Shown here piece by piece: positions 51,034 to 60,087 of a stretch of 64,000 nucleotides of DNA. Both the position numbers and the translations under genes were made by a program. The notes under the pieces were generated by a model, which saw only the letters and a list, made by a program, of their open reading frames with translations, was not told the DNA's origin and did not search any database. Each line of letters begins with the position of its first letter. Position 1 is the first letter of the stretch. The stretch comes from Actinomycetes bacterium (GTDB lineage: Bacteria; Actinomycetota; Actinomycetes; Mycobacteriales; Mycobacteriaceae), in the NCBI GenBank assembly GCA_023432405.1, contig JAEYUQ010000022.1:19011-83010 (forward strand). Direction: 5' to 3'.

Positions 51034-53245
51034 CCGGGCGCACCTGGTTGGCCATGTCTATCAGTTGATAGCGGTGCCGCGCGAAGGGGGATTGGCGCGC
51101 CAGAATCCTCAGGTTTTCGGAGAGGCCTTCCCGCAAGCCCAGCTGGGTAAAGGAGTATTCAAAGAGGTTGGTGTTTGCTGCGGCCTGCTCTAAGCGGTGT
51201 TCCCTCAGATAGTTCAGTCCGGCGGAAATCACCGCAATTTTCATCTGCCAGAAGCGGGACTCATTGGTGGGGATTTCCTCCAAGCGTCGCGCAGCCCGGC
51301 GAATTCTCGGTTCCGTCAGGGTGTCACTCACCAGCTGAATGATGCTGGTGAGCTGAGCCAGCCTGTGATGCTTAGACGTGACGGACACTTTATCCAAGGC
51401 TCGCACCGCCATTTCTACCTGCCCTTCGGCCATGAGCATTCGCGCTAACCCAAAGGCAGAGGAGACAGTTGTGGGGTTGGTTCGCCACACCAGCCCGTAG
51501 AGACGGATGGTGTGGAACCGCAAAATCTCGGGGTCACGGGTGGTATAAGACCAGCGCGTCAATTCGGCAAAGGTTTCCCGATCCAGGTTGTGCAGGTTGC
51601 TGTCCAAAAGCGCGGCGGCGTGAACAGTGGCGTCGTTCAGGAGGGGCTGGGAGGCATATCCATCCTGCTGTTGAATGAGCTCAGAGACGGCCGCCAACGC
51701 CAGTTTGGGCGCCGATTCCCCCGGCAGAATGGCAAACACCTTGTTGAAGTGCCGTTGGGCCTCCGCGGAATCATCCATCATGAGGTCCACCACCCCGTAG
51801 TACCAGTGAAAGCGCCAGTCATGTCCAATGGTGGGTCGTAGTTTCTCCAACCACTCCCGCGCCTTTTCTGGCATTCCCACGTCCAGCATGGAGCGCACAA
51901 TCCCCAAAGGGATTTCCACCGAGCCTGGGTAGGTGGGCATGGCGTGCATCAGGGTGTGAAGTGTCTCCTGGGGCTCCACATAAGAAGTGCCACTCATCAT
52001 GCTGGCCGCGACATCCGTGGTGTCCGGGAGAGGTATGGATAGGGCAGGCACAATCTCTGCCGCCGTCAGCTGTGCCTCACGCTGGATACCGTCCAAAAGC
52101 TGGTCTGTGCGAAACACCATGTGTTTAGTGCCAAAGGTGGAGCGCTGCGGGGAGAGCAGGGAGTGTTGCGGAGGAAACTGCCGGTTATCTCGGATAGCCA
52201 GAATCTCCCTTAGCACCCCGTAGAGCTGGGTGCGCAGTTCCGCCACGCTGCTAAAACGTAGCTTCGGATCCGGGTTGGTGGCGCGTCGCAGGAAACGGAA
52301 GAAGGACAGGTAGTGGCGAAACAGCGGCTCGTCCAGTGGATCTGGAAGCTCACTGGCATACGCCCCGTCTACCACCTTGAGGTGGACAGTCAGAGCCGCC
52401 AGGGTTCGCCCAATGGTGTAAATATCGCTGGCCACGGAGGGTCCTTCAGTGGCCACCTCCGGGGCCTGAAAGCCTTTCGTGCCGTAGATGTACCCAAACG
52501 CCCCAATTCCAGTGATGGCACCCATATCAATGAGCTTGACTTGATCCTCTGCCAGGATGATGTTCTCCGGTTTGAGGTCGTTATACACCACCCCGCGCGA
52601 GTGCAGGTACTCCATCGCATGAAGCACCTCCAGGATGTACCCAATGGCCAAGTCCACCGGCAGTACTCCGCCGTCATACTCTGCTGCTCTATCCCTGAGC
52701 GACGGCCCTCCCACGTACTCCATCACAATGAATCCGCCCTCTTGGCGGGGGTCGTCGATAAAGTTATAAATTTTGACAATTCCTGGGTGGGTCATATCTG
52801 CCAGGAATTCACGTTCTGCGGTGGCGGCAGCTTTGTCATGCTCGGAGGCGGTTTCCTGCATTCCTTTGAGCACCACGGTGCGCCCAGAGACGTTCCTATC
52901 ATGCGCCAGGTACACCCACCCCATTCCACCGTGGGCAATAACGCCGAGGATTTCGTACTGGTTTCCTACAATGTCCCCCGGTGTGAGTTGCGGCGTTCCT
53001 AGGTTGAAGTCCGTGTCCGGGTTCTTCAGCCTGCTTTCTGGCTCCACAATGCTCACAAATGGCAGTGTGACCATACCGTCAGCCACGCTACGCCCGCTGC
53101 GCTGGGTGTTGCGTCGCTCCCGGAAGGTGGAGAGTGCCTGGCGTCGGGACCTCGTGGAGGGGTCCTCCGTCAGAAGCACAGGGAACTCGTCCTCATCCTC
53201 CGCGAAGGGGTCAAAACGTACCGCTGTGGTGCCGGTGTCAGTCAT
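51020..53245 (-). CDS. pknG: Serine/threonine protein kinase PknG
   Basis: The 741-residue soluble kinase phosphorylates OdhI/GarA to release 2-oxoglutarate dehydrogenase. The kinase domain (about 105-365) has the Gly loop GVIAHGGMGWVYLA, Lys in VVLKGMQ, catalytic loop VVYNDLKPENIIL, and LIDMGAI in place of DFG. TPR-like helices fill the C-terminal half. The N-terminal rubredoxin Cys motif of mycobacterial PknG is missing, as in C. glutamicum. ATG 53245 is chosen with AGGAGCTGAG upstream, overlapping nothing vital; a longer frame would run back into glnH. Confidence 0.95.
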   Translation of the reverse strand: MTDTGTTAVRFDPFAEDEDEFPVLLTEDPSTRSRRQALSTFRERRNTQRSGRSVADGMVTLPFVSIVEPESRLKNPDTDFNLGTPQLTPGDIVGNQYEILGVIAHGGMGWVYLAHDRNVSGRTVVLKGMQETASEHDKAAATAEREFLADMTHPGIVKIYNFIDDPRQEGGFIVMEYVGGPSLRDRAAEYDGGVLPVDLAIGYILEVLHAMEYLHSRGVVYNDLKPENIILAEDQVKLIDMGAITGIGAFGYIYGTKGFQAPEVATEGPSVASDIYTIGRTLAALTVHLKVVDGAYASELPDPLDEPLFRHYLSFFRFLRRATNPDPKLRFSSVAELRTQLYGVLREILAIRDNRQFPPQHSLLSPQRSTFGTKHMVFRTDQLLDGIQREAQLTAAEIVPALSIPLPDTTDVAASMMSGTSYVEPQETLHTLMHAMPTYPGSVEIPLGIVRSMLDVGMPEKAREWLEKLRPTIGHDWRFHWYYGVVDLMMDDSAEAQRHFNKVFAILPGESAPKLALAAVSELIQQQDGYASQPLLNDATVHAAALLDSNLHNLDRETFAELTRWSYTTRDPEILRFHTIRLYGLVWRTNPTTVSSAFGLARMLMAEGQVEMAVRALDKVSVTSKHHRLAQLTSIIQLVSDTLTEPRIRRAARRLEEIPTNESRFWQMKIAVISAGLNYLREHRLEQAAANTNLFEYSFTQLGLREGLSENLRILARQSPFARHRYQLIDMANQVRPVTWL

Positions 53246-53246
53246 C

Positions 53247-54248
53247 TCAGCTCCTGTACTGGTAGGCGGGCGGCCCGGAGGTGGGTAGGTAGGCAGAGAA
53301 CCACTTGTTGTAGAGGCGCCACCAGGTGCCGTCCCGTCTGATTCTCTCAAGGGAGGCGTTAATCTGCCGGATAAGGTCATCCCCGTTGGCCCGGTCTGTG
53401 TTGTGGGCGGTGGCTATGGCCCAGTCACTGCTGGCCACGGAGGTGCCCACGATATGTGTGGTGGGGTCTTGGGCGGCAAATCCAGTGAGAATGATGTCAT
53501 CCGTGATAATGGCTTCTGTCTGGTGTTGTTGGAGCGCGAGAAGGCAGTCTGACCAGCTACGTGTAATCAGGACGGGAGATTGCGGGGCATAGGTGCGTGC
53601 CGTGTCCACGCTCATAGAGCCCTCCACCGCGCACACTGTCCTCCCTGGCAGGCTGGAGAAGTCTGTAATGGGAGAGTTGCGCAGCGTAAGAATACGCATA
53701 CTGGTGTGCAGGTAGGGGATCGAGAAGTTCACTTGTTGTTGCCGCAAAGTGGATACGGACATGGAGCGAATCACCATATCCACGCTGGAATTTTGGAGTG
53801 CTGGAATACGGTCACTGCTGTCTAGAAACCGGAATTCTGCTTTGTCTGGATCTCCCAGTAAATCCCGTGCAATCTCTCTGCCCAGCTCCACTTCAAATCC
53901 AGTGAGTTCCCCGGTGACGGCGTCTCTATAGGCTGTGAGGTTCTGGGACTGATCCACTCCTATCAGGAGCGTTCCGCGCTGTGTGATTTCTGGAGCCACG
54001 CTGTCCAAGGACACCCACCCCTGAGGTGCCAAGGAGCGTGCCGTGGCCACCTCCAACGCCTGCTTGTGGGGAGGCTGACCTGCTGGTTCACGATATGCCC
54101 CCGGTGGTAGCGGTTGAACCAGAGGAGCTACCTGCTGAGTGGATTCCGGTGCGGATTCCGCACAGCCCACCGTAGCCAGAGCAGCCATAACAGCCACCAC
54201 AGCCTTGCGGTGTTGTCGTTGTCTTTCACCAGCACACCAGCGCATCAT
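53247..54248 (-). CDS. glnH: Solute-binding lipoprotein GlnH of the PknG relay
   Basis: The product of about 333 residues is an amino-acid-binding protein that senses glutamate/aspartate outside the cell. A signal peptide ends at Cys in ATVGCAES, a loose lipobox. The SBP_bac_3 fold follows (GTLLIGVDQSQNLTAYRD; LTGFEVELGREIA; DMVIRSMSVSTLRQQQVNFSIPY). ATG 54248 overlaps the glnX stop as ATGA. No ABC permease genes accompany it, so it signals rather than transports. Confidence 0.9.
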   Translation of the reverse strand: MMRWCAGERQRQHRKAVVAVMAALATVGCAESAPESTQQVAPLVQPLPPGAYREPAGQPPHKQALEVATARSLAPQGWVSLDSVAPEITQRGTLLIGVDQSQNLTAYRDAVTGELTGFEVELGREIARDLLGDPDKAEFRFLDSSDRIPALQNSSVDMVIRSMSVSTLRQQQVNFSIPYLHTSMRILTLRNSPITDFSSLPGRTVCAVEGSMSVDTARTYAPQSPVLITRSWSDCLLALQQHQTEAIITDDIILTGFAAQDPTTHIVGTSVASSDWAIATAHNTDRANGDDLIRQINASLERIRRDGTWWRLYNKWFSAYLPTSGPPAYQYRS

Positions 54249-55600
54249 AGGTACTCCTGGAGACGTGGACGGATACCTAGCCACACGCTAATCACGGACA
54301 GCACAGAGAGCACCACCATTCCCCCCGACAGTGCCGAGGACGCCCCCAAGCCAGCGGCAATGGAGGATCGCATGGAGCTTCTAATCTGGTCAACAAGTGT
54401 TTCTAGGGCCTGGTCTAGCTGTGAAAAACTCTCCGATGTCCTTATCGACGCCGCGTTAACCTCCTCATAGTTCCCGGCGTCCAGCGCCTGCGCCAAACTC
54501 TTGTGCGCCGCTGTCCACTGCTTGAGAGCCTCCTGGGCGTGATTGACCGGGTTGGGGAACTCCTCGGCTGCGGAAGTCAGGGCGTCGTCAAGGGAAGTGG
54601 AGGCCCGGGAGAAGGATGTTCCGGCGTTAGTGATGGCCTGACGTCGTACTAAGGCCATTGTTTCATCTGTGTGAGCGCGCTGCGCTTCGGTGCGTGCGGC
54701 AGTGAGGGATTGCCACGGTACCTGGGCGGAGTTGAAGGAGCCTACTTGCCAGGTGGCAATGTTACTGGTGGCCACCCACAGCGTGCCTACTGCAAGCAGG
54801 ATGGTGGCCACGGCGAAACCTCGGTTGATACGTCGGCGGGTGACACGCCACAGCCACCATTGCGCCAAGAACAGCATGGCTAGGGCGAAGAGTAGACCAG
54901 CGAAGGGCAGCAGCTGGGGGCGTGTGAGTCGGCGTTGTTGTTGGAACACCTCCCGGCTGGTGCTGTTGAAGAGCCTGTCTGCTGTGGGCAGGATAGTGCT
55001 GTTCATCAGCTCAGCAGCCTCTGCCATATACGCCACGCCCACGGGGTTGCCTGCGCGGTTGTTTGCACGGGCTGATTCCACCAACCCGCTGTAGATGGGA
55101 ATATAGCGTTGAATGGTGAGCAGATCATTGTGCTGCTTGTCAGCCAGTACCACCGCAATCTCTGTGAGCGCAATCATGGCCTGATCCATGTTTTCCTGGA
55201 AGTCGGCGCGCGACTGCGCGGATTCCGCCCCGGCTTGCACAATTCCGGAGGTGGCCAGCGTGTTAGCAGAGGAGAGTGCGGAGTAGAGCGTCAACGCGGA
55301 ACTGGCGGTGGGCTCGGTATCGTTCAGAAGAGTGTTGAGAGATTGCTGTCTGAGAGCCGTAGGCGCGGACATAGCAAATCCGCTACCAGCAATAATAAGG
55401 CTGAGCAGGACGCACATGAGCGTCATCAAGCCTGGAGTGGTGCGCAGGAAAGACATAGAGCTACGAAGCTTCTGCATCGGCTTTTGCCTATCCAGCAGTC
55501 CACGCCAGCCACGCGAGCGCTTGTGAGCTTCGGCGGTATCGTACAACTGGTCCACCCAGGCGTCACGATTTTCCCCGGAAGACGGTTGCTGAGCCTGCAC
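54245..55600 (-). CDS. glnX: Membrane protein GlnX linking GlnH to PknG
   Basis: The 451-residue protein has four membrane segments: about 56-78, 215-235, 250-272 and a C-terminal one (about 420-442). Two long extracellular helical regions lie between them, as expected for a receptor that passes GlnH binding to cytosolic PknG. Start GTG 55600 follows TATGGT by six bases, so leaderless. The operon glnX-glnH-pknG matches C. glutamicum order exactly. Confidence 0.88.
   Translation of the reverse strand: MQAQQPSSGENRDAWVDQLYDTAEAHKRSRGWRGLLDRQKPMQKLRSSMSFLRTTPGLMTLMCVLLSLIIAGSGFAMSAPTALRQQSLNTLLNDTEPTASSALTLYSALSSANTLATSGIVQAGAESAQSRADFQENMDQAMIALTEIAVVLADKQHNDLLTIQRYIPIYSGLVESARANNRAGNPVGVAYMAEAAELMNSTILPTADRLFNSTSREVFQQQRRLTRPQLLPFAGLLFALAMLFLAQWWLWRVTRRRINRGFAVATILLAVGTLWVATSNIATWQVGSFNSAQVPWQSLTAARTEAQRAHTDETMALVRRQAITNAGTSFSRASTSLDDALTSAAEEFPNPVNHAQEALKQWTAAHKSLAQALDAGNYEEVNAASIRTSESFSQLDQALETLVDQIRSSMRSSIAAGLGASSALSGGMVVLSVLSVISVWLGIRPRLQEYL
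54439..54452 (-). repeat. Dispersed 14-mer, GGCGTCGATAAGGA
   Basis: Sense in glnX, facing away from the copy at 54581. Confidence 0.7.
54581..54594 (+). repeat. Dispersed 14-mer, GGCGTCGTCAAGGG
   Basis: Antisense in glnX. Confidence 0.7.
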
Positions 55601-55606
55601 ACCTTC

Positions 55607-55612
55607 ACCATA
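55607..55612 (-). promoter_or_regulatory. Leaderless -10 hexamer of glnX operon (TATGGT)
   Basis: TATGGT is followed by six bases and GTG 55600. Confidence 0.45.
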
Positions 55613-55638
55613 GCGAAGTTCACCCGTCTTAGTCGGTA

Positions 55639-55644
55639 TAGGCT
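55639..55644 (+). promoter_or_regulatory. Leaderless -10 hexamer of the NUDIX gene (TAGGCT)
   Basis: TAGGCT is followed by seven bases and GTG 55652. It is divergent from the glnX promoter, 27 bases away. Confidence 0.45.
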
Positions 55645-55651
55645 GGGGGTT

Positions 55652-56146
55652 GTGTTAGGAGACGGGAACGGGTGGTCTGCTGGTCCGGGAAACACTGTGC
55701 GGTGGGGGAAATACGGCGCCGCCGGTCTTTTCCTGGTGGCCTCAGGACGGGTTTTGCTGCAACATCGTGCGCAGTGGACTCACGGTGGTGGACGCTGGGC
55801 ACTGCCGGGTGGGGCGCGAGATTCCCATGAATCACCTACCGACGCCGCCCTGCGCGAGGCCCGGGAGGAAACCTCTTTGGACACCACCTTGGTGGAGCCC
55901 CTCCAAGAGATTGTGACGGCGGGGCCGTATCCTGGGGATCCCACCCGGCCGGATTTGTCGAGCGGATGGACGTACACCACGGTGATTGCCCGTGCCCAAT
56001 CCCCGCTGCCCACGCAACCAAATGAGGAGTCCGCGGAGTTACGGTGGGTGCCGTTGGACCAGGTGGCGTCTCTGGATCTTCTTCCCAGCTTTTCCGAGGC
56101 CCTCCCGCGTCTGCTCGCCGCAGTGGAATCTACTGACCTACACTAA
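55652..56146 (+). CDS. NUDIX hydrolase
   Basis: The product of about 164 residues has the Nudix box GGARDSHESPTDAALREAREETS (given here in two parts: GGARDSHE then REAREETS) for Mg-dependent pyrophosphate cleavage. WALPGGAR precedes it. Substrate is unknown. GTG 55652 starts it; longer frames run antisense through glnX. A NUDIX gene lies beside glnX in C. glutamicum as well. Confidence 0.85.
   Translation: MLGDGNGWSAGPGNTVRWGKYGAAGLFLVASGRVLLQHRAQWTHGGGRWALPGGARDSHESPTDAALREAREETSLDTTLVEPLQEIVTAGPYPGDPTRPDLSSGWTYTTVIARAQSPLPTQPNEESAELRWVPLDQVASLDLLPSFSEALPRLLAAVESTDLH
56139..56144 (+). promoter_or_regulatory. Leaderless -10 hexamer of ABC ATPase gene (TACACT)
   Basis: TACACT inside the end of the NUDIX gene is followed by seven bases and ATG 56152. 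Confidence 0.5.
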
Positions 56147-56151
56147 GGCGC

Positions 56152-57072
56152 ATGATTCACGTTCGCGGATTGACCAAGAAATTTGGTTCTACTCTTGCCG
56201 TCGATAACCTCAGCTTCGATGTGCGCCCAGGAATTGTGACCGGGTTCCTCGGGCCCAACGGTGCTGGGAAGTCCACCACCATGCGCATGATGTTGGGTTT
56301 GGACATCCCAGATTCTGGGTCTGCGCTTATTGACGGGCGTCGATACGTGGATCTGAAAAAACCACTGACCACAGTGGGTTCTTTGCTAGACGCTGGGGCG
56401 CGCCACCCGAAGCGCAGCGCCCGTAATCATCTGCGGTGGATTGCTGCGGCCAACAATCTTCCAGAACGGCGTGTGAACCAGGTGCTGAAGCTGGTGGGGC
56501 TGTCAGATCAGGGCAGTAAACCTGCAGGGGGCTTTTCTTTGGGTATGGGACAGCGTCTGGGGTTGGCGGTAGCGCTCCTGGGGGATCCGGCGTACCTGGT
56601 GTTAGATGAGCCGATTAACGGGCTGGACCCGCAAGGTATCAAGTGGGTCAGGGACCTGCTGCGTTCCCTGGCAGCGGAAGGCCGCGGTGTGTTGGTGAGC
56701 TCTCATCTGCTCTCTGAGATGTCCATGACGGCAGATCATCTGGTGGTCATTGGCAGGGGGCGCCTGATTGCGGATATGCCCACGCAGGAGTTTGTGGCGC
56801 GTAATTCTCAGTCCACCGTGGTGGTGCGCACCCCTGAACCCCAGCGCCTTCATGACCTGTTTGCCAACAATGGCATTATGTTCCAGCTAGTCCAGGACGC
56901 CAATGGCAAAACGGCCTTTGAGCTCAACGGCATTGACCCAGATCAGATCGGGGATTTGGCGTATTGTGCGGGCATTCCGCTCAGTGAGCTCACACAGCGC
57001 CGAGCCTCCCTGGAAGAGGCGTTCATGCACATGACGGATACGGCCGTGCAATATCGAGCAGGAGAGAGGTAA
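56152..57072 (+). CDS. ABC transporter ATP-binding protein
   Basis: The 306-residue ATPase has Walker A GPNGAGKSTTM (about 38-48), signature FSLGMGQRLGLA, Walker B YLVLDEPINGLDP and the H-loop SSHLLSE. The C-terminal about 90 residues are the extra domain of drug/antibiotic-type (CcmA-like) exporters. It pairs with the permease 4 bases downstream. Confidence 0.92.
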   Translation: MIHVRGLTKKFGSTLAVDNLSFDVRPGIVTGFLGPNGAGKSTTMRMMLGLDIPDSGSALIDGRRYVDLKKPLTTVGSLLDAGARHPKRSARNHLRWIAAANNLPERRVNQVLKLVGLSDQGSKPAGGFSLGMGQRLGLAVALLGDPAYLVLDEPINGLDPQGIKWVRDLLRSLAAEGRGVLVSSHLLSEMSMTADHLVVIGRGRLIADMPTQEFVARNSQSTVVVRTPEPQRLHDLFANNGIMFQLVQDANGKTAFELNGIDPDQIGDLAYCAGIPLSELTQRRASLEEAFMHMTDTAVQYRAGER

Positions 57073-57075
57073 CCA

Positions 57076-57828
57076 ATGCTGCCTGTACGTTCTGAATGGC
57101 TGAAGTGGTCCACCACAAAGGGTCTGTGGGTGTCCACTGGTGTTTTCCTGCTGTTGTATCTCGTGGTGATGGGCGTCATGGGCCGGTTTATCGACCAGAC
57201 CTCCCCACAGTATGTAATCTCTGGTCAGTCCTTGGTGGGCTATATGCAGCTCTTCGGTTTTGTGGTGGTGGCTGTGCCCGTACTGGCGATGGTTACCCAG
57301 GAGTACCGCTACCAGTATCAGCAAACTTCTTTCTTGGCCACTCCCCGTCGCTATCGAGTTGCGTTGGCTAAGCTCCTGGTGGCAGTGCTGTGGTGGGTTC
57401 TGGTTGTCTGTGTCAGCTATCTTCTAGGGCTTCTTGTGTTCAAGCTTTTTGCTGCCCCAGACATCATGGATGGCTACAGTTTTTCCGAGGATCAAGACAT
57501 TGTCCGCACACTATGGGGACTTCCCTTGGCGACGTCCCTGTATGTTGCGCTGGTGCAGGGGGTGGGCTGGCTCCTTCGGAAACAAGGTGGGGCTTTGCTG
57601 CTGATTGTGGCCATGCCTTTCGTGGTGGAGCCGGCAAGTGGGCTGATTCCTAAAATTGGGGATAACATTCCCCAGTATCTTCCTTTCCGGAATATGTACG
57701 CCTTTCTCACTGGTGTTCCGCAGTACAACGGTTTCTCTATCTACGGCAGTCTGGCCTATTTTGCGGCCTGGGCTGTGGTGGTGTTTGCCGTGAGTATGTA
57801 TGTTCTCCAGCAACGCGACGCCGGCTAG
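57076..57828 (+). CDS. ABC transporter permease
   Basis: The 250-residue membrane protein has six hydrophobic segments in the ABC-2 style (VFLLLYLVVMGVMG; FVVVAVPVLAMVTQEY; LLVAVLWWVLVVCVSYLLG). GGAGAGAGG precedes the ATG. With the ATPase it forms an export pump; the substrate is not predictable. It ends 2 bases before the convergent cls stop. Confidence 0.85.
   Translation: MLPVRSEWLKWSTTKGLWVSTGVFLLLYLVVMGVMGRFIDQTSPQYVISGQSLVGYMQLFGFVVVAVPVLAMVTQEYRYQYQQTSFLATPRRYRVALAKLLVAVLWWVLVVCVSYLLGLLVFKLFAAPDIMDGYSFSEDQDIVRTLWGLPLATSLYVALVQGVGWLLRKQGGALLLIVAMPFVVEPASGLIPKIGDNIPQYLPFRNMYAFLTGVPQYNGFSIYGSLAYFAAWAVVVFAVSMYVLQQRDAG
57533..57546 (-). repeat. Dispersed 14-mer, GACGTCGCCAAGGG
   Basis: Antisense in the ABC permease gene. 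Confidence 0.7.
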
Positions 57829-57830
57829 TC

Positions 57831-59300
57831 CTACTGAAGCGCGGAGGTGAGCTTGAAGGCGTTATCAACATAGCGCCGAAGAATACCGCGCTTCTCCCAG
57901 CGCTCCACGGTGAGCTCTTGACTGACCGCCAGGTAGTTGTGTGCCAGTGTGTGTAGCTCACCTTTAAGGGAGCCCCTCACAGCCAGCAGTGTCATCTCAT
58001 AGTTGAGGCCAAAACTGCGCATATCCAGGTTGGAGGACCCAAAAGCCCCCAGGGAGTTGTCTGTGCCCGGGTCAATGAGCACAAACTTGGTGTGCAACAC
58101 ATAGGGCTGGGGGAATTGGAAGATTCTTACTCCCGCCTCCAGAAGCGTTTGGTAGTAGGCGGATTGTGCGTGGTGGACCATGAGTTGATCTCCCTTTTCA
58201 CTGACCAGGAGAATCACCTCTACTCCGCGGTAACAGGCGGTGGTAATAGCTTCCAGCAGGGATTCATCAGGAATGAAATAAGGGCTACAAATAATGATCT
58301 GCTCGGTGGCGTTATACACCAGGGAGTTAAACATTCTCAGGTTCGGTTGGGTGGTAAATCCCGGCCCTGAGGGGATGAGTTGCACCACATTGTTCTGGTC
58401 GGCGTCGTCACGGGGAACAGGGAGGGTACCCTGCGGAGCGGAGTATTCCAGCACCTCACCAGATTCGGTGAACCAGTCCACCGCGAAGAGCATATTGATG
58501 GAGCCCACAATAGGTCCGGTGAGCTCCGCCATAGCATCCACCCACTGCAGACCCTTCTTTCTGTTTTTAGACAGAAGATAACTGCGTTCAATGAGGTTTT
58601 GCGAGCCCATGAACGCCACTTTCCCATCCACCACCAGCAGTTTTCGGTGGTTGCGCAGGTCAGGTCTGCGCCACCTCAAGCGCCACGGCGCCAGCGGCAG
58701 CATGAGGCGATAGGGGATTCCCGCGTGGCGAAGGCGTTGTCCCAGGGAGAAGTAGCCGGGGTATTTCAGGCTTCCCACCTGGTCAAAGAGCACACGCACT
58801 TCCACTCCGCGTGCAGCTGCACGTTGCAGTGCTCGCATCACACCATCGGTGGCCTCATCCCACGCCAATATGTAGGTTTCAAGGTGAACGTAGCTTTGCG
58901 CTGTGTCAATGCTTTCCTCCATGCGCTGCAAGATACGTGTGTAGTCCCCAATAAGCCCCTGACAGCGGCCGGTGACCGCTGGCATCTGCGTGAGCTGACG
59001 GTTGAGATGCACAAAGGTTTCCACAGAACTATCCAGGGTCATGCCCTCGGGATAGTCCGGTATGTTCTCGTGGATGTCATCAATCTGGTCGCTGGCTTCC
59101 TGCTGAATCCTGTGGCGCCGACGGTCGATGTAGGGGCTGCCCATGAGTAGGAAGAGGGGCAGTCCCACAATGGGAACTAGCAGAATGATGAGCAACCAAG
59201 CGGTTGAGGACGATGGGCGGCGTCCTTCGGGGACTAGCCCAATGGCCGCTATTTTGATGCCGTAGTCCAGGACGGGGAGAATCATTTCCCAGTTGTTCAT
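57831..59300 (-). CDS. cls: Cardiolipin synthase (phospholipase D type)
   Basis: The 489-residue membrane enzyme makes cardiolipin from phosphatidylglycerol. Two N-terminal membrane segments (about 7-50) precede two HKD motifs: NHRKLLVVDGKVAFMGSQN (near 216) and HTKFVLIDPGTDNSLGAFGSSN (near 400, quoted in part). Both are intact. The ATG overlaps the xth stop by 4 bases. Confidence 0.92.
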   Translation of the reverse strand: MNNWEMILPVLDYGIKIAAIGLVPEGRRPSSSTAWLLIILLVPIVGLPLFLLMGSPYIDRRRHRIQQEASDQIDDIHENIPDYPEGMTLDSSVETFVHLNRQLTQMPAVTGRCQGLIGDYTRILQRMEESIDTAQSYVHLETYILAWDEATDGVMRALQRAAARGVEVRVLFDQVGSLKYPGYFSLGQRLRHAGIPYRLMLPLAPWRLRWRRPDLRNHRKLLVVDGKVAFMGSQNLIERSYLLSKNRKKGLQWVDAMAELTGPIVGSINMLFAVDWFTESGEVLEYSAPQGTLPVPRDDADQNNVVQLIPSGPGFTTQPNLRMFNSLVYNATEQIIICSPYFIPDESLLEAITTACYRGVEVILLVSEKGDQLMVHHAQSAYYQTLLEAGVRIFQFPQPYVLHTKFVLIDPGTDNSLGAFGSSNLDMRSFGLNYEMTLLAVRGSLKGELHTLAHNYLAVSQELTVERWEKRGILRRYVDNAFKLTSALQ

Positions 59301-60082
59301 GATTGATACTCCACGATGACGGGAAGATGATCAGAGGCGCCTTTCCCGGAGCGTTCAGCGCTGTCCAGGAAGGAGTCCCTCACACTGCAGGCCAGCGCTG
59401 GGGAGGCCAGCTGGAAGTCAATTCGCATTCCTTCGCCGCGCTGATAGCGCCCCTGCTGGTAGTCAAAGTAGGTGTAGCCTGGCGCTCCGGTGTCCACCAG
59501 GCCATCCTCCAGGAGTTGCGCAAACATTTGTCGCTCCGGCTCGGTGACGTGCGTGCGCCCCTCAAAGGCGGTCATATCCCAGACGTCCTCGTCCCTGGGG
59601 GCAATATTGAAATCCCCCACCAGGAGCAGTTTCTCCTCAGGGTTGCGCCTGAGCTCCTGTTGCACATAGGAGTGCAGTGCCCATAGCCACCGGATTTTGT
59701 AGTCATAGTGACGGTCTGTGATGGCGCGCCCATTGGGCACGTACAGGGACCAGATCTGCACCCCGCCGCAGCGCGCCCCCAATGCCCGCGCCTCCACTTT
59801 TTGAGGGGCCGGGGGTTTTTTATCAAACCCCGGCTGGTGGGGAAATTCCTTGGCGACGCCCTCTATTCCCACTCGTGAGATGAGTGCCACGCCGTTCCAC
59901 TGGTTGTAGCCGCAGTGCGCTACCTCATAGCCCAGGTCGGTGAAGGCTTCGGTGGGGAAATTGTTATCTGTGCATTTAGTTTCCTGCACGGCCAGAACGT
60001 CAATGCGGTGGCGTGTGAGAAACGCCGTCATTCGCTCCACACGGCTACGCGCGGAATTGACGTTCCAGGTGGCAATGCGCAT
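59297..60082 (-). CDS. xth: Exodeoxyribonuclease III
   Basis: The 261-residue AP endonuclease/3'-exonuclease repairs abasic and damaged ends. Family residues: WNVNSARSRVERM, VQETKCTD, YVPNGRAI, GDFNIAPRDEDVWD and SDHLPVIVEY. Its own hexamer TAATCT lies 7 bases upstream, inside the end of the GNAT gene, while the cls gene is coupled at the other end. Confidence 0.94.
   Translation of the reverse strand: MRIATWNVNSARSRVERMTAFLTRHRIDVLAVQETKCTDNNFPTEAFTDLGYEVAHCGYNQWNGVALISRVGIEGVAKEFPHQPGFDKKPPAPQKVEARALGARCGGVQIWSLYVPNGRAITDRHYDYKIRWLWALHSYVQQELRRNPEEKLLLVGDFNIAPRDEDVWDMTAFEGRTHVTEPERQMFAQLLEDGLVDTGAPGYTYFDYQQGRYQRGEGMRIDFQLASPALACSVRDSFLDSAERSGKGASDHLPVIVEYQS
59847..59860 (-). repeat. Dispersed 14-mer, GGCGTCGCCAAGGA
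   Basis: Sense in xth. Confidence 0.7.
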
Positions 60083-60087
60083 GGGCT

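Noticed and set aside
55109..55651. Long N-terminal extension of the NUDIX frame
   Set aside because: It would run antisense through most of glnX; the GTG at 55652 with a well-placed TAGGCT is better.
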